Below are positions 11,413 through 23,837 of a stretch of 64,000 nucleotides of DNA, piece by piece. The position numbers were made by a program, and so were the translations under genes. Source of the stretch: Patiria pectinifera (taxonomy: Eukaryota > Echinodermata > Asteroidea > Valvatida > Asterinidae); the NCBI GenBank assembly GCA_029964075.1, contig CM057135.1:7859001-7923000 (forward strand), given 5' to 3'. Position 1 is the stretch's first letter. Each line of letters begins with the position of its first letter. The notes beneath the pieces were generated by a model. The model saw only the letters and a list, made by a program, of their open reading frames with translations. It did not search any database and was not told the DNA's origin.

Positions 11413-12880
11413 TTAATGTCTTTTGAAACTAAGCATCAAACCTGGTGGGAGAACTGGAACAGAGACGACTTCAGGAGATGACACCGGGACCACTGGTGGA
11501 GATAGAGATAAGGCGGGGGTTATATCATCTAGGGTCTCTTCTCGTCTCTCAACACTTCTTTGCTGTTGTTGGCGCAGAGGTAACCTGGTCCTGAACATTA
11601 TAGTAGGCGCTGTTATTGACTGTATTCCACTCGATGATTGCTGTTGCTGCAGCCCAGATGAAACTGGTCTCGGAAAAGAGGATGGTTGCATGGAAGCCGT
11701 GGAAGCAGCAGGAGATCCTGTTGGACGTGTAGACGTTGATGAGACCCTAGGCGCTGTTACTGAAGATGACTGTCTTCCCCTCAATGATTGCTGTTGCTGC
11801 AGCCCAGATGAAACTGGTCTCGGAGTAGAGGATGGTTGCATGGAAGCCGTGGATGCGGCAGGAGATCCCGTTGAATGTGTAGACGTTGATGATTCCCTTC
11901 CATGCACCAAACGCTGTTGTTGGCCAGTCGAGGACCTAGATCTCAGAGAGAGTGTTGGCCTCACCATGCACTCTCGTTGAATTTGATGGTCTTACCTCGC
12001 TACTCGTAGACGTTGATTGTCGTGTAGTTGATGTGTTGGGGCTGGGTGTGGAGGAGCTTGTCGGCGGTGTCGTAAGGTAAATGTAGACACGGTTTCGAGC
12101 CTGGAGGAACGTTCAACGTATACCTTCACCGTCAAGACCTGCACTGCTGACGACCTGAAAACCATTGTGACCCCTGTCGCCAGATTTCAAAAATTCCATT
12201 CTATTAAAAAACGAAAACAAGAAACTAGTTTAGTTGGCTACACTATAGTTTTTTGGGCTCTAGAACAGACTTCGTCACTGAAGAACCCCTGTCTCCTGAG
12301 TTTCAATGACAAAACCGCTATCACTTTAGATTGGTATCACTTTTTTTGCAGACTGGATAGAAATCAACTAGCCTGTTTGAATTTCTCCATAAGCTTTCCA
12401 GTTAGCTATAATCACAACCAACATAATAACCCCTTTACTCACACATACCAAAATATAAAACAGCCAAGTTGTTTTGTTGAAATGAGTGCCTTACCGTCTT
12501 CCATTGATATTTCGGTCGATGAATGCTGCTTCGATGAGTCGACGGATTTCTGCTTCTGAAGCATTTGAGGGAAAGGTGAGCAGCTTGCATCTTCCTTCCC
12601 TGATGATGCGCTCTTTGTTTCGGCCCCTTGGAACACTAGATCGTACTCTCTCCGTCAGATGTAGAAGTACAACATGTCTCCTCATGTCTCGTGGCGCAAA
12701 CGCTCTCTGCAGTCTCGGCCGATCAGCAGGAGCACTCTCGGTGGCTTCATCAATGATATCCTCACTGGGATCTTCTGCCGGGGGATTTTCGTCCGAGGAC
12801 GCAGTGCCACTGCTACTTATGGACATGGCATCGTCAATTTCATTGATTTCATCGTCAATATTGCGCGTATTTTCGGCCAT
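11413..12880 (-). CDS. Three-exon gene, Ser/Thr/Gln-rich C-terminus, function unknown
   Basis: Exons 12880-12495, 12154-11996 and 11935-11413 have GT donors (GTAAGG, GTAAGA) and AG acceptors (TTTTCAG, GATCTAG), and the phase is kept at both junctions, giving about 355 codons from ATG to TAA. Exon 1 encodes an acidic, Ser-rich N-terminus (DDEINEIDDAMSISSSGT) and then a basic segment with RRHVVLLHLTERV and a helix EAEIRRLIEAAF. This arrangement is loosely like the N-terminal region of the expanded invertebrate HECT-type 'G2/M phase-specific E3 ligase-like' proteins, but no HECT domain is present. Exon 3 encodes a duplicated low-complexity unit with TGSPAASTASMQPSS and GLQQQQS. It may be a real host gene or a gene fragment carried by a repeat. 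Confidence 0.5.
11640..11915 (-). repeat. Internal coding duplication, two ~145 bp units
   Basis: Two units within exon 3 share GATTGCTGTTGCTGCAGCCC (plus strand) and GAGGATGGTTGCATGGAAGC. At the protein level each unit contains TGSPAASTASMQPSS followed by PRPVSSGLQQQQS. This is a recent in-frame tandem duplication. Confidence 0.85.
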
Positions 12881-13763
12881 TTTCTGAAGTAGAAAGCAAA
12901 CAATACAATTGGCTTATAGTGTGAACAAGGGAAAACAACTCTTTAAAATAAAGGTCGGTTCGTACTTTGCCTGGAATGCAAAACGAACAGTCGCAGTGAA
13001 GCGTCGCTGAATTTGAAATGTGTTCAACAATGCATCTTAAAATCGCCAATATGACAGTCCATATTGTCATAATAATCGCTTCTCATTTGGATTCGCGTGA
13101 AGTATAAACCGGGGTTCCATCGCGGTGCCATTTGAAATATTTAGTGTCATGGCCTCGGTGTTATTTAACTGTAGGCCTATGTCTTTCAAGTCCAAGGAGT
13201 GCCAAGTACTTAAGGGTGCCAGCGGAATACACAGTTCACGATAGTTGCATAACAAGTGTTAGCTCATTGTAAACGAGAGCAACAGACATGAACGCCTTTG
13301 AATTGAGCGGTAATTCCTTCTAGAGTAAGGAACAAGAGCGTTTGAAATCTCAAAGACCCGCGACTAATGAAAGGGAAACTGAGAGTAAAACAAAATAGTT
13401 AAAAAGCAGGCATGATTGCAAGGATACGGAGTAATTGTTTCTATCGTAGGGGGCCCTTTCAATGTGATCTTTATGTGTGTGGTTTATTTGGGGGGGGGGG
13501 GGGGAGGGGGTAAATAATCATATTGAAATATATGCAGACTTGTTTTCGCAAAAAAAAAAATGAATCACGAACTTTCGATTATTGAATATTTTGTAAGGAA
13601 ATCCACACTAAAAGCCAGACCTTTTTGGATAAACAAAAACATGGATCGTCATTGATGCTGCTACACTGCGGAAGACATGTTCCAAATCTCAAGTGGGGCA
13701 TTTACTTTCAGATGAACAATCGCCATTGAGATAAATATATAAGTAGTGTATACTGCGTATTTG

Positions 13764-13840
13764 ACCCCGTTTTCTCAAGGAGGATCATGATCCTCATCGA
13801 GGATCGTATCGGTAACCCCGACGAGGATCATAAAACGGGG
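13764..13840. repeat. Short foldback with nested palindrome
   Basis: CCCCGTTTT at 13764-13772 is complementary to AAAACGGGG at 13832-13840, and the interior contains GAGGATCATGATCCTC plus further GAGGATC copies. It is non-coding. The surrounding 12.9-15.3 kb shows no supportable gene apart from AT-rich unique sequence and G-runs. Confidence 0.55.
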
Positions 13841-15360
13841 CTTGTCTGAAGCGTAGTGACGTCGTGGATCGATGGACAAATCGATCGTGGGGATTAGCGC
13901 TGAATGAGTATTATAGAGTTCGAAGATTATTCTACATGTACAACAAATAAGGAAAACCATATGATTGCTAACTATCGAGACGCGGTGTGTGATGTAGACG
14001 AAAGAGCACTTCCCAATTCCGGATGAAGGTGAATTTCGATAGATACAGTTCAACATGCTTTCTTGAATCGAACATTATTTTATATATTTAAATGTGTACG
14101 TATACCATAAATATATATTTTGTCGCAAAACAAACCAAACGCAGGGTATTAGAAAAACAAGAAATAACATTGAAGTAACCCACAAGACGTACAAGACGCT
14201 TCAACAAATCCCGTAACTAAATATCAAAAACATCAAAAAGTACACACAGAACAAACACAGAACAATCATCCAATCATCCACAAAAGGACTGAAACAAAAT
14301 ATTAAAAACCACGTGCAAAAAAAGTATATCCTTAAACAATAAAAATACACACAACTTAATAAAAGACGACTCGGGGTGCCTAAAACCAACCGGAACTCAC
14401 CAGAACATTCCTTGAGTGGTCAACGGGCGATATACAGTTTTCAAGTATTTTATTCATAACCACAGTAAACGTTCAAAATTAAATTAAAAGCAAGCTAAGC
14501 TTAAAATGTACATATTATTAAACAAAATAATACATGTAATAATAAATAAATAAATAAAAATGAAATAATTGGATACACAATGCACACGCATTGACAGATT
14601 AATTCGGTTCAGTTCGCAGTGTAACAAATGATGAAAGCCGATTTATTATTCAGTCTGCCCTCAAAACTTTACTTTTCGTTTTCGAACGAACGAAGATATT
14701 AAATACAAATGTAACAAAATATAATAAGAAAATATAAACAAAATACGGCACTTTGCCGTCCTGCCAGAACACATTTCAATGACTCGCATAAGAAGAATTA
14801 TTTGCAATTGTATGTTGACTTCCCCCATCCGTATTTGTAGTTTCGTATTTTTAACGATTCATTACAACTACGTGTATTGTAAATATGCGGTCCTCCGTCC
14901 GTATTTTAACAATTTCAAGAAAATAATAATTCAAAAATTGTTTGAAAATGCGCACAAACGCATGATCATAATCTACATTTTTTTGAGCAACTTAAGTTCC
15001 AGTTAACTTATTGTAATAAAAGACAGGTAGCCTAAATGTATTCACTTCCGGCATCACTTTAAATTAGACGTTTCGTAATTATTGAGCGCTTTAGAAAAGT
15101 TGTTCCTGAAAAGAATAATGGGATGCTTATACAATACTCGTAGCTCGTGACTAACAGAACTATAAGATTAACCAAGCCTGCGATAATTCCTACGATCAAT
15201 TGATATTGTTTCAACAAGTTGTGGGACTTGACAAATGTACACACTTTTGTTTGTTTTAGTAGCTTGGAAAACAACACTGAAGATATTCGTCAGTAAATTA
15301 CATACAAATTCGAAATACGTCATTGTGAATTACGACAAGTTATTATGTACAATTATAATT

Positions 15361-17112
15361 CTACAAGTCGAGATACGAGGTGGATACACCGTCTGAGGCT
15401 ACTTTTCTCTTCGGATATAGATAGCTGAATGCAGTTTTCACTTGTTCGTACGTGTACATGCCATCGCGTTGCATCCTGAATCCTCGGTTGACTCCTCCGC
15501 TAGCTGTCTGTGATGTTATGACCTCCATATACTGATGCTTAAGGATGTCGTTATTGGCCTTGTTAAGCCCTTTGCAGCTGATCTTATTCTTGGATCCGAA
15601 GCAGTAGTAGGTCTTACTGCAGAGAGCAATAATCCCATCTCCTTCCCACTCCACCTTGAACAAACCAGGAGTCCGCTTATCGTTGGCAAGGTGAGCGGCG
15701 GTGTCGTCCCGGGGAAACCACTGGTGCTTCTCCCTCACATACTGCTCCTTCATCTCCTCCTTGATGACATCGTCTAAGGTATTCCCCGAGATGGCGAGAT
15801 AAGCCGAATCCGTGTCCATCTCGCACATCTGAAAGTCGGACGGGTGGACAAACTTGAGTAAGAAGTCATAGTAGAATTCCAGCATTCGTAATTTCGCGAA
15901 CTGATAGACAAAGAAGCCGATTTGGAGCGGGAGGTTAAGGCGGATCATCTTCTTAGCCATGTCCACTTCGTACACATCGTCATCGAGCGCGTGAAGTGCA
16001 CGGAAATGGGACTTATTGACGTATCGAGGAGCCTCTGCATCGTTGCACACGCGGACGTTCATGTGTCGCTCCTGATTGGTGACGGTCTTCCCGTAGGCCG
16101 AGTTTCCCAGGAGCTTCATGGTATCGGCTAAGATGGCTTTACTAGGGTCCGAATCTCCAGCCCTCCGTGCATCACTCACCGCATCACCGAACGCCTCGAA
16201 ACACCTGTTCTTTCTGAACTGGATGACTTCGTGCACGTGGAGGACCTCCAGACCATGATTGAGATACCAAGGAGTGGCCAACAAGATGCGCTTGCCAAAC
16301 ATGCTGCTTATCAAACTGCGCCGTGGTGTATTCATGATTCCTTCTCGCTCGGCATAACTCCGCATATGTTCACCGATGTCGTTTCTGCTAATGTCTACAT
16401 TCTTGAAAACGGGTGGCATTTCAGCGAAGTGATCCCTCAAAGCCTCAGGTACTTGGATATCACACTCGATCAGACCGAACATGGACCCATCCATGACTGC
16501 TTCGATGATCTCCCGTTGCGTCATTTTTGTCTTACCGCAGTGAGGCAGTCTTGTAGTCCGAAGAAAGTCTCTCGCTGTCTGATCAGTTGCCTGTAGTTGA
16601 CGCCATTCACACTCCCACATTTTGACCAGGTTGTACCCCTGTTGACGAATATATGTAGAAGTCTCTTCTGTTTGACGCCTGAGATCGTCTCTGCTGACTT
16701 TTCTAACTTTGTTAAAATCGCTGGGATTCAAGTGACAGGGATGCCCGTGCCAGTAACAACCGTGGAACTGGTAGACTGTGTTTTTGTCCCTACAGAAGCC
16801 ATCCACCGGGATCATTCGGTCACCGACACGCTTCTCCGTGCTGTTGAATTGGACACCTTCGCAATGGGCCACCCAGTCTAGCCAATCTGTGGCCATAACA
16901 CCGAATTTGTGGCTCCTGATTGGTTTGAAGTCTTGGTCGGCCCGTCTCCTTATACACGTGCCCACCGGCATCTCTTGCATCAGAGACCACAAATAGAGGG
17001 CGTTGGCATCAAATCCTACGATGTTTTGACTCATTTTGGTGCCTTCCCGGATGAACGTTTCCCTTTCTCGTGGTATCGGTGAAAGACGAGAGACGGACCC
17101 CCTACGATGTTG
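15361..17112 (-). pseudogene. Family B DNA polymerase, polymerase domain (part of the 15.4-23.1 kb gene)
   Basis: A 557-codon open frame ends at 15361 and contains the three palm motifs of protein-primed (pPolB) DNA polymerases: motif A GFDANALYLW near 17000, motif B GNSAYGKT near 16095, and motif C MDTDSAYL near 15810. The preceding NIVGGPS motif of this family is present just upstream in another frame, so there is a frameshift near 17035 at an AAAA run. Immediately before that (17109-17112) the gene is cut by a transposon. Such polymerases copy linear DNA genomes of Maverick/Polinton and adintovirus-like elements from a protein primer. No capsid, ATPase or integrase gene is adjacent, so this looks like a remnant or a domesticated/mobile PolB gene rather than a complete element. 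Confidence 0.85.
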
Positions 17113-18723
17113 TGTAACCGGGGAGAGTGGAATTAGTTAGTTTTAAAATGGGGCACTCTCCTTATGTCCGAGTGGTTCCACTAAAAAAATGATTTGGGTG
17201 GAGCGAAGTTTCTGTTTGTCTCAAAAATATGAAATGTTTTATTTATAGTACAAATAGAGACAATATATATACAAATTATTAGGTATTTACAAAAACGAAA
17301 CTTTGTTGGATGTATAAAAACAGAACTTTGTTGGGTCTATAAAAACGACAGTCAAATAGGGAAATGGGCTAATGAAGTCGCTCCAAGGACATTTTCTGAA
17401 ATGCATAAAAACAATAAATGACCAATGAATTATGGGAATTACTGTGGCATAAAATGATTGTTGCCCAAACAGAAGAATTATTTAAATGGCAATTATGCAA
17501 GAATATGAATATTTTATATACATGTAATGTAATTTTCAATCCGAAAATAGAAATGAATTATTCACCAAGTTATGTTATAAAATGAAATAAGAATATAATA
17601 CCATGCCCTAATAACAAATTCCCGAATGATCATAGCAATAGAAAACTGATAGTTTTGGGAAAATGGAAAGTCTATTTCAAATGATACATGAGAACGTAAA
17701 TATTATAGCAACACTAACATTTAAGTTGAAGTTATTTGCATATTCAGGTTGCTCAGAAGTTCCAATTTGTGTTTGTTTCAAAAAGGAAAAATGGAAATTC
17801 ACAAAATATAAAGTACATAACATTGTTTTCCGGAATTGCCGAAAAATATTAAAATAGCAGGAAATTGTATTTAAATAAATCGACTTAGTTTACCCGAAAT
17901 GTTCAAAGTATAAAATATAGTCAACAGAAAATCCTTTTGCCATCTCATGCAAGAGTTAAATAGAGAATCATTTATAGGGAAAACTAATTCTCAAAAATAC
18001 TTGCAAATCACGACAACAGATTGATTTCAAAAGTTAATCAGTCGTGATCGCAAGGCAAATTTCCGGCCGTGTCCGCTTTGACGGCCTTAATTTCTGGCAA
18101 TAAACCAAGCATACAAACGACCAGAATGTTACATAAATGATGGCATAAAAAGGTTCAGGCATAAAACTGTTTTAGGCATAAAAAGGTTAAATATCAGACA
18201 AGGGATTTACTCACCACTTGGGAGGATCTACGCTCATGCCTACTCCGTGTCCGATGTAAAAATCGACGATCAGCAGTGAAAATACAATGAAGATGTAAAT
18301 ATTCTACTGCTATTGGGAGCCTCTCTCAAAATTTCAGTAAAAGTGGAGAGTGTAAGATGCTGGTAAAAGATGGTCTGTTTGCAACGATGTGTTGGATCTA
18401 AATCAAAGTATTTCGCAGCTAGCCCTTCAAGAAAACTATACCGAAACGCCCGGAATGTCGGCTATTCCTCTTAAACAAAGCGCGGTGGAATGCAAAACTT
18501 GCACGCTCGCTACGCCCATCACATAGTTGAGTAAAATTCTAGGCGGCGCGCGCTGTTAAAAAAAGTTTAGTTGGCCGCGAGAGGGCGCTAGGCAAAAAGC
18601 ATGATCGCAATGGCTGCTCACATGTGATACGACACAAACACGAAATTACAAAAGGTACGAAATGACTGCTGGAGTAAGGAACCAGTCGGGTAAAAGTAAG
18701 TACTGAAACCCGACCTGGTTACA
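17113..18723. mobile_element. 1.6 kb TIR DNA transposon inserted in the PolB exon
   Basis: The element begins TGTAACCGGG and ends CCTGGTTACA, with GTTG immediately outside both ends (17109-17112 and 18724-18727) as a 4 bp target duplication. Removing it brings the conserved polymerase motif preceding NIVGGPS back next to the upstream coding sequence in phase, which confirms the boundaries. The interior is AT-rich, with CATAAAA motifs and no transposase, so it is non-autonomous. A partial copy of the same element is at 31455-31821. Confidence 0.85.
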
Positions 18724-18727
18724 GTTG

Positions 18728-20823
18728 TCTTTGAGTTTGTAGTAGAGTTCTTTGTTCGCTTCATCGATGAGGCTGAAGGAGATATCTTTCGGCAACGTAA
18801 GGAATAGGTAATGCAGTGAAAGGCCCGGGACCGAGATGGCGCATTTAAACATGTCCATCTGCCGCTCTCTGTAGAATGCAAACATTATTCTTGTCTACCG
18901 CATCGAGAAAGGGAACCACGTCAAGATTATTGTACCATACCAGAAAGTCTCGTACTTTGGACATACCGTGCTCCTTCCACACGCTCTGGCAGCACTGGTA
19001 TTCCTCCTCGGATATGTTGCATCCCTTCAACTTGCTGTAGAAGGCCTGATGGGGTGGAAGTGTCTCGATTTCAAGTTTTTGCAGATCATCTACCCACTCG
19101 TACGGGAAAAGCCTTTGGTCTGTGGGCAGTCGTACGCCTTTAAGAATTTCGCGTAGCTGTATCCGGGAGCAAGACAATTCGTAATGTCGAGAAACTTCAA
19201 CTTCTCGGTTTTGAGGGCCATGTACGTGGAGGTTCTTTTGATGATCAACTTCAGAGGATCCGTCTGCTGAAGAACTGGGTACAGATGCCGCTTGATGACG
19301 TTGATGTCATATTTCCCGGAATTGAAGCCTAGTACCGGTAGCTCTTTGAGGTATTCGTCTAGCTCCTCTCTGACTTTGTTGATGTGCTTGTGCAGTTTGC
19401 TCTGCGGCATTGACTCGCTTCTCATCGCCTCAACCAGCTCATCCAACTGCTCGAAAATGACATCAAATTTTTCCAGCAGTATGGCGTACGCAGCGCCGCT
19501 GATGAGATGTAGGTAGCTGACCATGTTCGATACCAACTCACGCGGGTTGCCGTTACTGACGAGACAGCGTGGTGCCTCGTAACCAGGTACATTACTAGCC
19601 ATGCTGACGCTCAGTAACTCGTGGCGTGCTTCCCATCGCAGTTTTCCGTCTCGCTGGTGCATTGAGGGAGATACGGGCTGGAAGTAGCATTCGTAATCTA
19701 ACGTAGCCCTGTAGGGGTAGTATTTCATCTCCTCCTCTACATCTATGCCGACTTCGGATAACTTGTCAAAGACGGTCAAGGGCAGTTGGTAAGAACCTCC
19801 ACTGAACTTATGTTTGACGTTGACGTCACATGTTATTTCGTGACGTAGAAGATCGGTTGATCTCCTAAACACGGTGCAGCACTTGGAGCAGGTGTAGGAT
19901 CGGCTGTACTTACTGAGATCGGAAATGTAGGAGAAATGATTTCCCCACAGGTTAAGATACAGGGTATCGGGATAGCGGCGGTGAGAACGCCTGATCAGTT
20001 CCACCTGGATCGTAGATTTACTAGGACCTTGTTCGTCTTCTGTCATTTTATCAACCTCGTTTTCCTCATCTTCGTCATCGACATGTACTAGCATCAGCAT
20101 GTACACCTGCACATTGACTTGGAACACCACTTCGGCGATGGCTATCTCCTCCATCGTTATACCATCTACACGGCGTTTACCCGTGGCCTGCCGGTATGTT
20201 TCGACCAGATGATGTACTACCTTTTCAGTTGGGTGTGAATTGGTTCCCCTGTGCACGGCCAGACAACGAAAGAAACATTGACTGTCATCGTATTTTTCTC
20301 CGGTGTTCCAGTTACGAACAAAATTGATTAAACCCCGGTTGTTGGCGACGTAAGGTGGAAGTTCGTCTGCAGGTGAGCCGATGGGAAACTGTGGCATTTT
20401 GTTGACGTAAACCGTCATGTTTGTGGTGGCTGCAACGGTCCACTTGGTGTCAGGTCGACGAAGGATGCCATGCTGCAAGATGTCTGTCTCCCGGACCCTC
20501 TTTCTCACACGATCCATGTCTTGTTCCGTCCCAACAGTCTCTGGTGTCGAGAACAATCTGGCGTTGTTTTGACTCGCGTGAAAGTACCTTAACTGACCCG
20601 TCTCTGAATGTCGAAGGATAACCCAAAAGAAAGGTTGATCTTTACTCGGCATCGAAGGCGCTGAGATATCATTCCCAAAGCCCTGTCGACGTCTATGGCC
20701 GAATTTCCAGCTAATCGAAAATTGTACACATCCTGAATGCGGCGTCCGGTCGTGTAATTGGCAACCAGTGTCGACGGAGAGCTTTGAGAATATCATCAGC
20801 CTCTTGCCGGTTTTCGTCAACAT
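18728..20823 (-). pseudogene. OTU-like region and 3'-5' exonuclease domain of the broken PolB gene
   Basis: The main frame (20823-19090) starts with an OTU-like region: DDSQCFFRCLA near 20270 resembles the OTU D-x-x-C motif, and GNHFSYI near 19930 could supply the catalytic His. A CxxC...HxxxxC finger follows near 19890. The exonuclease motifs are visible: Exo I as LDYEC (19695), Exo II as GFNSGKYD (19320) and Exo III as YNNLD (18930). Frameshifts lie near 20711, near 19110 (a TTTT run) and near 18890. The order OTU-like, finger, exonuclease, polymerase is typical of PolB proteins of animal Polinton/adintovirus relatives. The deubiquitinase activity is inference only. Confidence 0.75.
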
Positions 20824-21656
20824 GTAAATTTGCTAGAAAATCGCGAGGATCCTTGGGAATAGTTTCAGTTGATGACTGAGTACGGGACGTCTTTTCGTTT
20901 GGTAAGGTTTCTGTTGGTAATGTCGGAGGAGTTGCTCCGACTGTATGGTATGTTTTGATGTGTTGTTTCATGTTGTTATGCCGACTGAAAGACTTGTCAC
21001 ACAGCGGGCAGATGTGTACCTGTGGTGCCTGTAGCGTCTGTGATGGGGAAGGTATTGGCACACGAGTCGGTGAAGGGGTGGTATGGACTGTGGAAACAGC
21101 CTCCATCATCTCGGAGTGTCCATTATTCTCAGAGACTGATTGATAGGGTTCGAGGTTTGCCTCAAACGGCGTTGGATAAGAAGCTGACACTCCACCGTGG
21201 TCGTTTTGTAGATGACGCAACATTTGGCTCGCCCTCTGGAAAACGTTTCCGCAGGCTGAGCAGGTTGATATTTTACCGCGAGGGTTTTGGGGAAGGTTAT
21301 AGTCAGTTTTGGCTTTAGCATGTGGCGACTCCACTTTCTCTTGATCCGAGATTTGACGGTTGATAGACAACAGCTGATCTGCGGTGTGGTTCTTGAGATG
21401 CCGCTTCAAGTTATCGGGACGAGAGAACACTTTGCTGCAAACCGGACAAGTCACGGCTTTCTTGCTGACAATCGGACCGATCTTGTGAAGCTTGCGGTGT
21501 CGGATGAGGTTAGTCAATTGACGGAAAACCTTTCCACATGTCCCGCATTCGTATCGTCTTTTTGCTGCCTTTTCGTCTTGTTTTTGACCCCCTCGTCCAT
21601 CCTGCAATTCGTGCATTTCTACTGCGGCTGACGGCTCAGGAGGAGCTTCAACAATC
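20711..21656 (-). pseudogene. C2H2 zinc-finger exon at the N-terminus of the PolB gene
   Basis: The exon begins after a strong acceptor (CACACCTGCAG) at 21657. It encodes four C2H2 fingers, with cores CGTCGKVF, CPVCSKVF, CSACGNVF and CPLCDKSF each followed by a spaced H-x3/4-H, linked by Ser/Pro-rich spacers. It runs on to a stop at 20711, where the downstream frame overlaps in a different register, implying a small indel. Fingers ahead of PolB probably give DNA binding. Confidence in the fingers is high; how the protein was used is unknown. Confidence 0.85.
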
Positions 21657-21853
21657 TGCAGGTGTGGAGAAAAAGAAAGAGGATCGTTAGTATACCAATG
21701 TTCACTTTCACATATTTACATAAAATGCAATGAATACATGAAATTTCCTTTTTTCAGTTTTTGTTTTATTAAATAAATTTCTAAGTTAGAAAATCGGAAA
21801 ATGTAAACACAATTTGAATCTCAACGAGTTGGTTTGTAAATTCACAAGTACAC

Positions 21854-22936
21854 TGGGTCGTATGTATAAAAATTAGCATTTGCTTTTACTACCTATTTTT
21901 AAGCATTTACTTAAAAATGAAGCAAATGCTTTTACTGGAAAGCATCTGCCAAAAGTTAAAGTAGTTACGTTTACTTATTAGCTTTAGCAAGACTGGATGT
22001 GTTTACTTCCTTTCGTATTAATAAAAAGGAGTAAATGCTTCAGATTTCAACTGGTCATTTTTCAAGGATGGGTTGGGGCAATCTTGAAAAAATAAAGCAA
22101 ATACTTCTGCGCAAAAACTGCTGCATTTATTAATATTAATCACCCCAAAATTGACACAAAACGTTAATAAACTACATATAATACCATACACTGTATTTTG
22201 ACTAACATTTATGCGCAATTTTTATTATGTATTTATTACTAGAATAAGAAACGATAATTTCACATTTTGTTCACGATATGAGAAGTGTTAGCGTAAAATT
22301 CAGTGCGGCACAGGATGATTAAGGATAAATTTTATTCAACGGCACCATGGGGACTGAACAAAATGAAATCATTTGTTTAGTTTATTAGGTCACCAATCTT
22401 TGCAAACTATTATTGTTTTAATATTTCAATAAACAAAACTCTTTGACTATCGAATGTTGGTATGATTTTACCCACTTTAACACGTCTGTGATTTTTATGC
22501 AATTGTGACGTTACTGCAGGACACTGTGGACCTTTACAATTTTCATGAATTATGAAAGTATACTTTTTGTATTCTGCAACTGCCGAAAAGTGTCATCATG
22601 TTTGCTGGATTTGAGGATCAAAATGTATGTACTACTACATGTACTATATGCATCAGCTTGATTTGGACTATTACACCATGTGTAAACCCTGTGTGTGTGC
22701 GGCAGTTCGTACACACAAAAGAAACCCTACTGTTGGCAATCATTCGTCCATGACAACAATCCAACAGTAAGAAGCATTTGTTATTTGTTGTCTAGTAAAT
22801 GCTGAGCAGTAAAGGCAAACTTTTATTCATACGAAATCAAGCATTTGCTTTTCCTTAATGCTTGTACTCCAAAGTAAATGCTTTTACTTTTTGCTTAAAC
22901 TTCCTAGCATTTACTAGTTTTTATACATACGACCCA
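21854..22936. mobile_element. 1.08 kb TIR element inside the PolB gene's first intron
   Basis: The left end TGGGTCGTATGTATAAAAA and the right end TTTTTATACATACGACCCA are exact inverted repeats. Just inside, both ends have motifs such as AGCATTTGCTTTTACT and AGTAAATGC, repeated several times in both orientations. No transposase is present. A target duplication is not evident. Confidence 0.75.
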
Positions 22937-23009
22937 ATATGTAATATAGTACCTGTAGTACAATGTAATATAGTGATTTTTTTTTTCCAGACGGTTGTTT
23001 TGTACTTAC

Positions 23010-23123
23010 CATAAGCTGATTTTCATCTTGATCGATGTCCAACTCCTCCTGCAAGCATCGAAGGAACTGCTGACTGGGAGGGGTGCTTGTCGTAAAGGGC
23101 TTCATGGCGCTCTGATGACTCAT
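23010..23123 (-). CDS. First coding exon of the zinc-finger PolB gene
   Basis: This short exon opens with ATG at 23123, encodes about 38 residues including SQQFLRCLQEELDIDQDENQ, and ends at a consensus donor ATG|GTAAGT. The intron 22,... runs 23009-21657 and ends at the acceptor before the zinc-finger exon, with compatible phase. An intron with consensus signals in a polymerase of viral descent means the gene has been processed by the host splicing machinery. Confidence 0.6.
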
Positions 23124-23837
23124 AATGCAACGTGAGAGATATCTGGGTTATAACAAAACAGAAATTCGTTAATGTCAAAAAAAATACTCATACCATTCAT
23201 ATACAAATGTAGATGTACATGTATTATTGCATACGTAACAGTTAATAGGACACTCACTCGAGATCGACGTGACGATGTCAATGTCCACATTCAAACTGAT
23301 CCTCGTGACGACAATCCTCAACTTATATACCCTCCAGAGACGGAAATCTCTCCCTTTTTCATAAAATCTAAAAATAGCGCAGCAGATTTATTGCTATATG
23401 TAAATACAAGAATGCTACGTTGAAAATAACGTTTGATCTATTTTTTTTATTGTCATTTATTTATTTATTTTTTATTTTTTTAATTTTTTTAAGTACATGT
23501 ATTCTAAGATTAACAAAGAAATGTAATTAAATTTAAAAAAAGTCTCATTCGTTAAGTCCCAAGGACCTTGCTTTAAAGGTGTTCGACTAGAATAATAAAT
23601 AATGAAAGCAAAGGGGTGCATTAAAATCACTTCAAACGACATTACGTGTTTTCCTGACCAAAACGAGACTTTAGTTCAATATAGTATTGGCTTGATCAGT
23701 CTCGTTTAAAGTGGTCTTGAAACATGGAGTGAACTTTCAGCTCATCTTTTTAAAAAAAATTTTTTTTATGCGTATTACCATGTGTTGCAACAATACATAC
23801 AACAACGTGTTAATACATGTTACTGTTTTCCAGTGTT

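Noticed and set aside
11423..11980. 185-residue plus-strand protein rich in Cys and Asp
   Set aside because: It is the complement of the Ser/Gln-rich exon on the minus strand, where splice phases and codon pattern fit better.
12167..12892. Plus-strand open frames over 12.2-12.9 kb
   Set aside because: They overlap the minus-strand exon that has a start, consensus donor and phase-compatible downstream exons; no domain was seen on the plus strand.
15361..23123. Second complete Polinton around the zinc-finger PolB
   Set aside because: No terminal repeats, integrase, capsid or ATPase could be found in the surrounding 12-31 kb.
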